Positions 6,484-7,321 of a stretch of 7,321 bases of DNA are shown here, in pieces (position 1 is the first letter of the stretch; each line of letters begins with the position of its first letter). The notes beneath the pieces were generated by a model. The model was not told the DNA's origin. It ran no database searches and was given only the letters and a program-made list of their open reading frames with translations. A program made the translations under genes and the position numbers. Source of the DNA: Methylovirgula sp. (lineage in GTDB: Bacteria; Pseudomonadota; Alphaproteobacteria; Rhizobiales; Beijerinckiaceae); NCBI GenBank assembly GCA_025356505.1, contig JANXSV010000192.1:1-7321 (forward strand), in the 5' to 3' direction.

Positions 6484-6764
6484 ATGTTCCGGTGCCTCGA
6501 AGAGTTCTGGTGACGCGATCTGGCCCCACCTGCTCTATTAATCTATGAAGCTAGCGCAGCTTTTGCCAGAGGGGAACTCCAAACAAACTCCGCTCTGCTA
6601 CTTTTTGCCGTCTGCAACAGCCTGCTGCCTGTTCGATGCCGCGTGCTCCATAATAGTGGTGTGTCGCGCCAATCGTCATAGTCTTGCAAGAATCCGGCCA
6701 CAGTTTCGCCTTACCGGGCCGCCACCTTCGCCATATCTAATCCACTCAGGTTCAAGTCTGCGAT
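6484..6764. other. Divergent intergenic spacer between clpS and the right-edge gene
   Basis: A 281-bp region between the divergently oriented clpS and the gene starting at 6765. It should hold the promoters for both. One candidate is visible for the clpS side. On the plus side I see only weak elements (CTTGCAAG near 6683-6690, CATATCTAA near 6732-6740) and cannot assign a promoter. An open frame at 6545-6796 (plus) overlaps the next gene's start in another frame, has no family-like features, and is not called as a gene. Confidence 0.6.
6650..6679 (-). promoter_or_regulatory. Candidate promoter for clpS-clpA-azlC-azlD
   Basis: Reading the minus strand, ATGACG (6679-6674) is followed after 18 nt by TATTAT (6655-6650). 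This gives 4/6 and 5/6 matches to the TTGACA/TATAAT pattern. Transcription would start near 6643 and leave a leader of about 160 nt before clpS. I saw no clear sigma-32 heat-shock promoter in this spacer. The call rests on consensus matching alone. Confidence 0.3.
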
Positions 6765-7321
6765 ATGACGACGTTTTCTCACAAATCTTCAATTGACTGG
6801 GCCTCGCTTGAGCAAGGCCGGGCGGGGCGCGTCATCGGTCGCCTCAGCCGCGATATCGGCATAGCGCTCGTGGCTGGTGTTCTGGCAAATTTGGTCTGGA
6901 ATGCTCTGCCCGCCCGTCATGAAAAAATAGCTGCGCAAATCGTTGCGCCCGCCAAAGCAGCGATACCCGCCGCGGCGAACGAGCCGTCACAGGATGATAT
7001 GCGTCGGGCCGCCCAATTTGAGCAAATGGCGCTGTCCAGAGTTTCCCAGCTGAAACCTGAAGCCGAGGTCACAGCGCAATTGGCACCGCCTTTGCAGGCT
7101 GCGACCATACAAGCCGTAAACTTGCAGCCCCTGAATTTGCAGCCTGCAATCCTCGTGCAGAAATCCGCAACTCAGACCCAAGTCCGAAATGATCCTGCAA
7201 AGCTTAAGCAGGTTGACCTCAAGGCAAAGCGCGCCGTTGCACCGATGACAACCGAAGCTGCGGCCACGATACCGGCGCTGTACTACGCGCCTGCCGAAAT
7301 AGCTCCGCGCGAATTTGCCTC
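6765..7321 (+). CDS. Single-pass membrane-anchored Ala/Pro/Gln-rich protein, unrecognised (3' end outside window)
   Basis: The frame is open from ATG 6765 to the last base, giving at least 185 residues with no stop. The nearest upstream in-frame stop is TAA 6738-6740 with no other start between, so ATG 6765 is the likely start, although ribosome binding looks weak (CAGG 14 nt upstream). Residues 1-31 are polar and contain several Arg (GRAGRVIGRLSR). Residues 32-49 (IGIALVAGVLANLVWNAL) form one hydrophobic segment, suggesting a signal anchor with the rest outside the cytoplasm. From about residue 50 the protein is rich in Ala, Pro, Gln and Lys and of low complexity, with a short tandem NLQPL/NLQPA repeat (about 119-128) and a possible short helix (DDMRRAAQFEQMALSRV, about 78-94). 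The N-terminal two-thirds resembles a linker joining a membrane anchor to a downstream domain, which would lie beyond the window. I do not recognise the family. Confidence 0.7.
   Translation, partial: MTTFSHKSSIDWASLEQGRAGRVIGRLSRDIGIALVAGVLANLVWNALPARHEKIAAQIVAPAKAAIPAAANEPSQDDMRRAAQFEQMALSRVSQLKPEAEVTAQLAPPLQAATIQAVNLQPLNLQPAILVQKSATQTQVRNDPAKLKQVDLKAKRAVAPMTTEAAATIPALYYAPAEIAPREFA

Noticed and set aside
6545..6796. Plus-strand frame of 83 codons in the clpS upstream spacer
   Set aside because: No ribosome-binding site or domain features, and it runs out of frame into the start of the longer gene at 6765, whose frame stays open to the window end.
7092..7144. Three TTGCAG repeats as a DNA repeat or binding-site array
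   Set aside because: Uneven spacing, and two of them are explained by the NLQP codon repeat of the protein.

Overview
This window looks like a chromosomal housekeeping locus of an alphaproteobacterium of moderate GC content. The support is the clpS-clpA pair with alphaproteobacterial-style sequences, an AzlC/AzlD pair directly behind clpA, a HIT-family protein, a FemAB-like (DUF482/PF04339) acyltransferase, and a glycerophosphodiester phosphodiesterase tail ending in an ADQM(V/I)FEGF-type motif. I cannot fix the order or genus from sequence alone. There is no rRNA, tRNA, CRISPR array, insertion sequence or phage signature.

Layout, left to right. (1) Plus strand: the 3' end of a glycerophosphodiester phosphodiesterase gene (1-167) overlaps the FemAB-like acyltransferase gene (164-1426) through a GTGA junction. 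Next come a small exported LTxxQ (Spy/CpxP-like) protein with Gly/His-rich ends (1524-2051), a terminator-like hairpin (2123-2149), and a HIT-family hydrolase (2152-2592) whose start codon lies 2 nt after the hairpin's T-run. (2) Minus strand, read from right to left: clpS (6103-6483), clpA (3651-6092), azlC-like (2922-3620, or from 3650) and azlD-like (2569-2925). Gaps are very small: clpS to clpA is 10 nt, clpA abuts or nearly abuts azlC, and azlC overlaps azlD by 4 nt. These are probably co-transcribed. azlD converges on the HIT gene and overlaps its 3' end by 24 bp. (3) A 281-bp divergent spacer (6484-6764) precedes a plus-strand gene (6765 to beyond the window end) for a protein with one membrane segment and a long Ala/Pro/Gln-rich region. 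I do not recognise it.

How the parts work together. ClpS is the adaptor that recognises N-degron substrates and hands them to the ClpA unfoldase, which feeds ClpP (not encoded here). AzlC and AzlD are the large and small subunits of a predicted branched-chain amino-acid exporter. The HIT protein is a nucleotide hydrolase or transferase. The phosphodiesterase and acyltransferase form a separate translationally coupled unit. The LTxxQ protein is probably a periplasmic envelope-stress or metal-binding protein with its own expression.

I found no convincing new multi-gene system. The points most worth a second look are the terminator-like hairpin covering the HIT ribosome-binding region, the unrecognised single-pass protein at the right edge, the tight joining of the N-degron protease genes to an amino-acid exporter, and the LTxxQ gene between otherwise ordinary housekeeping genes.
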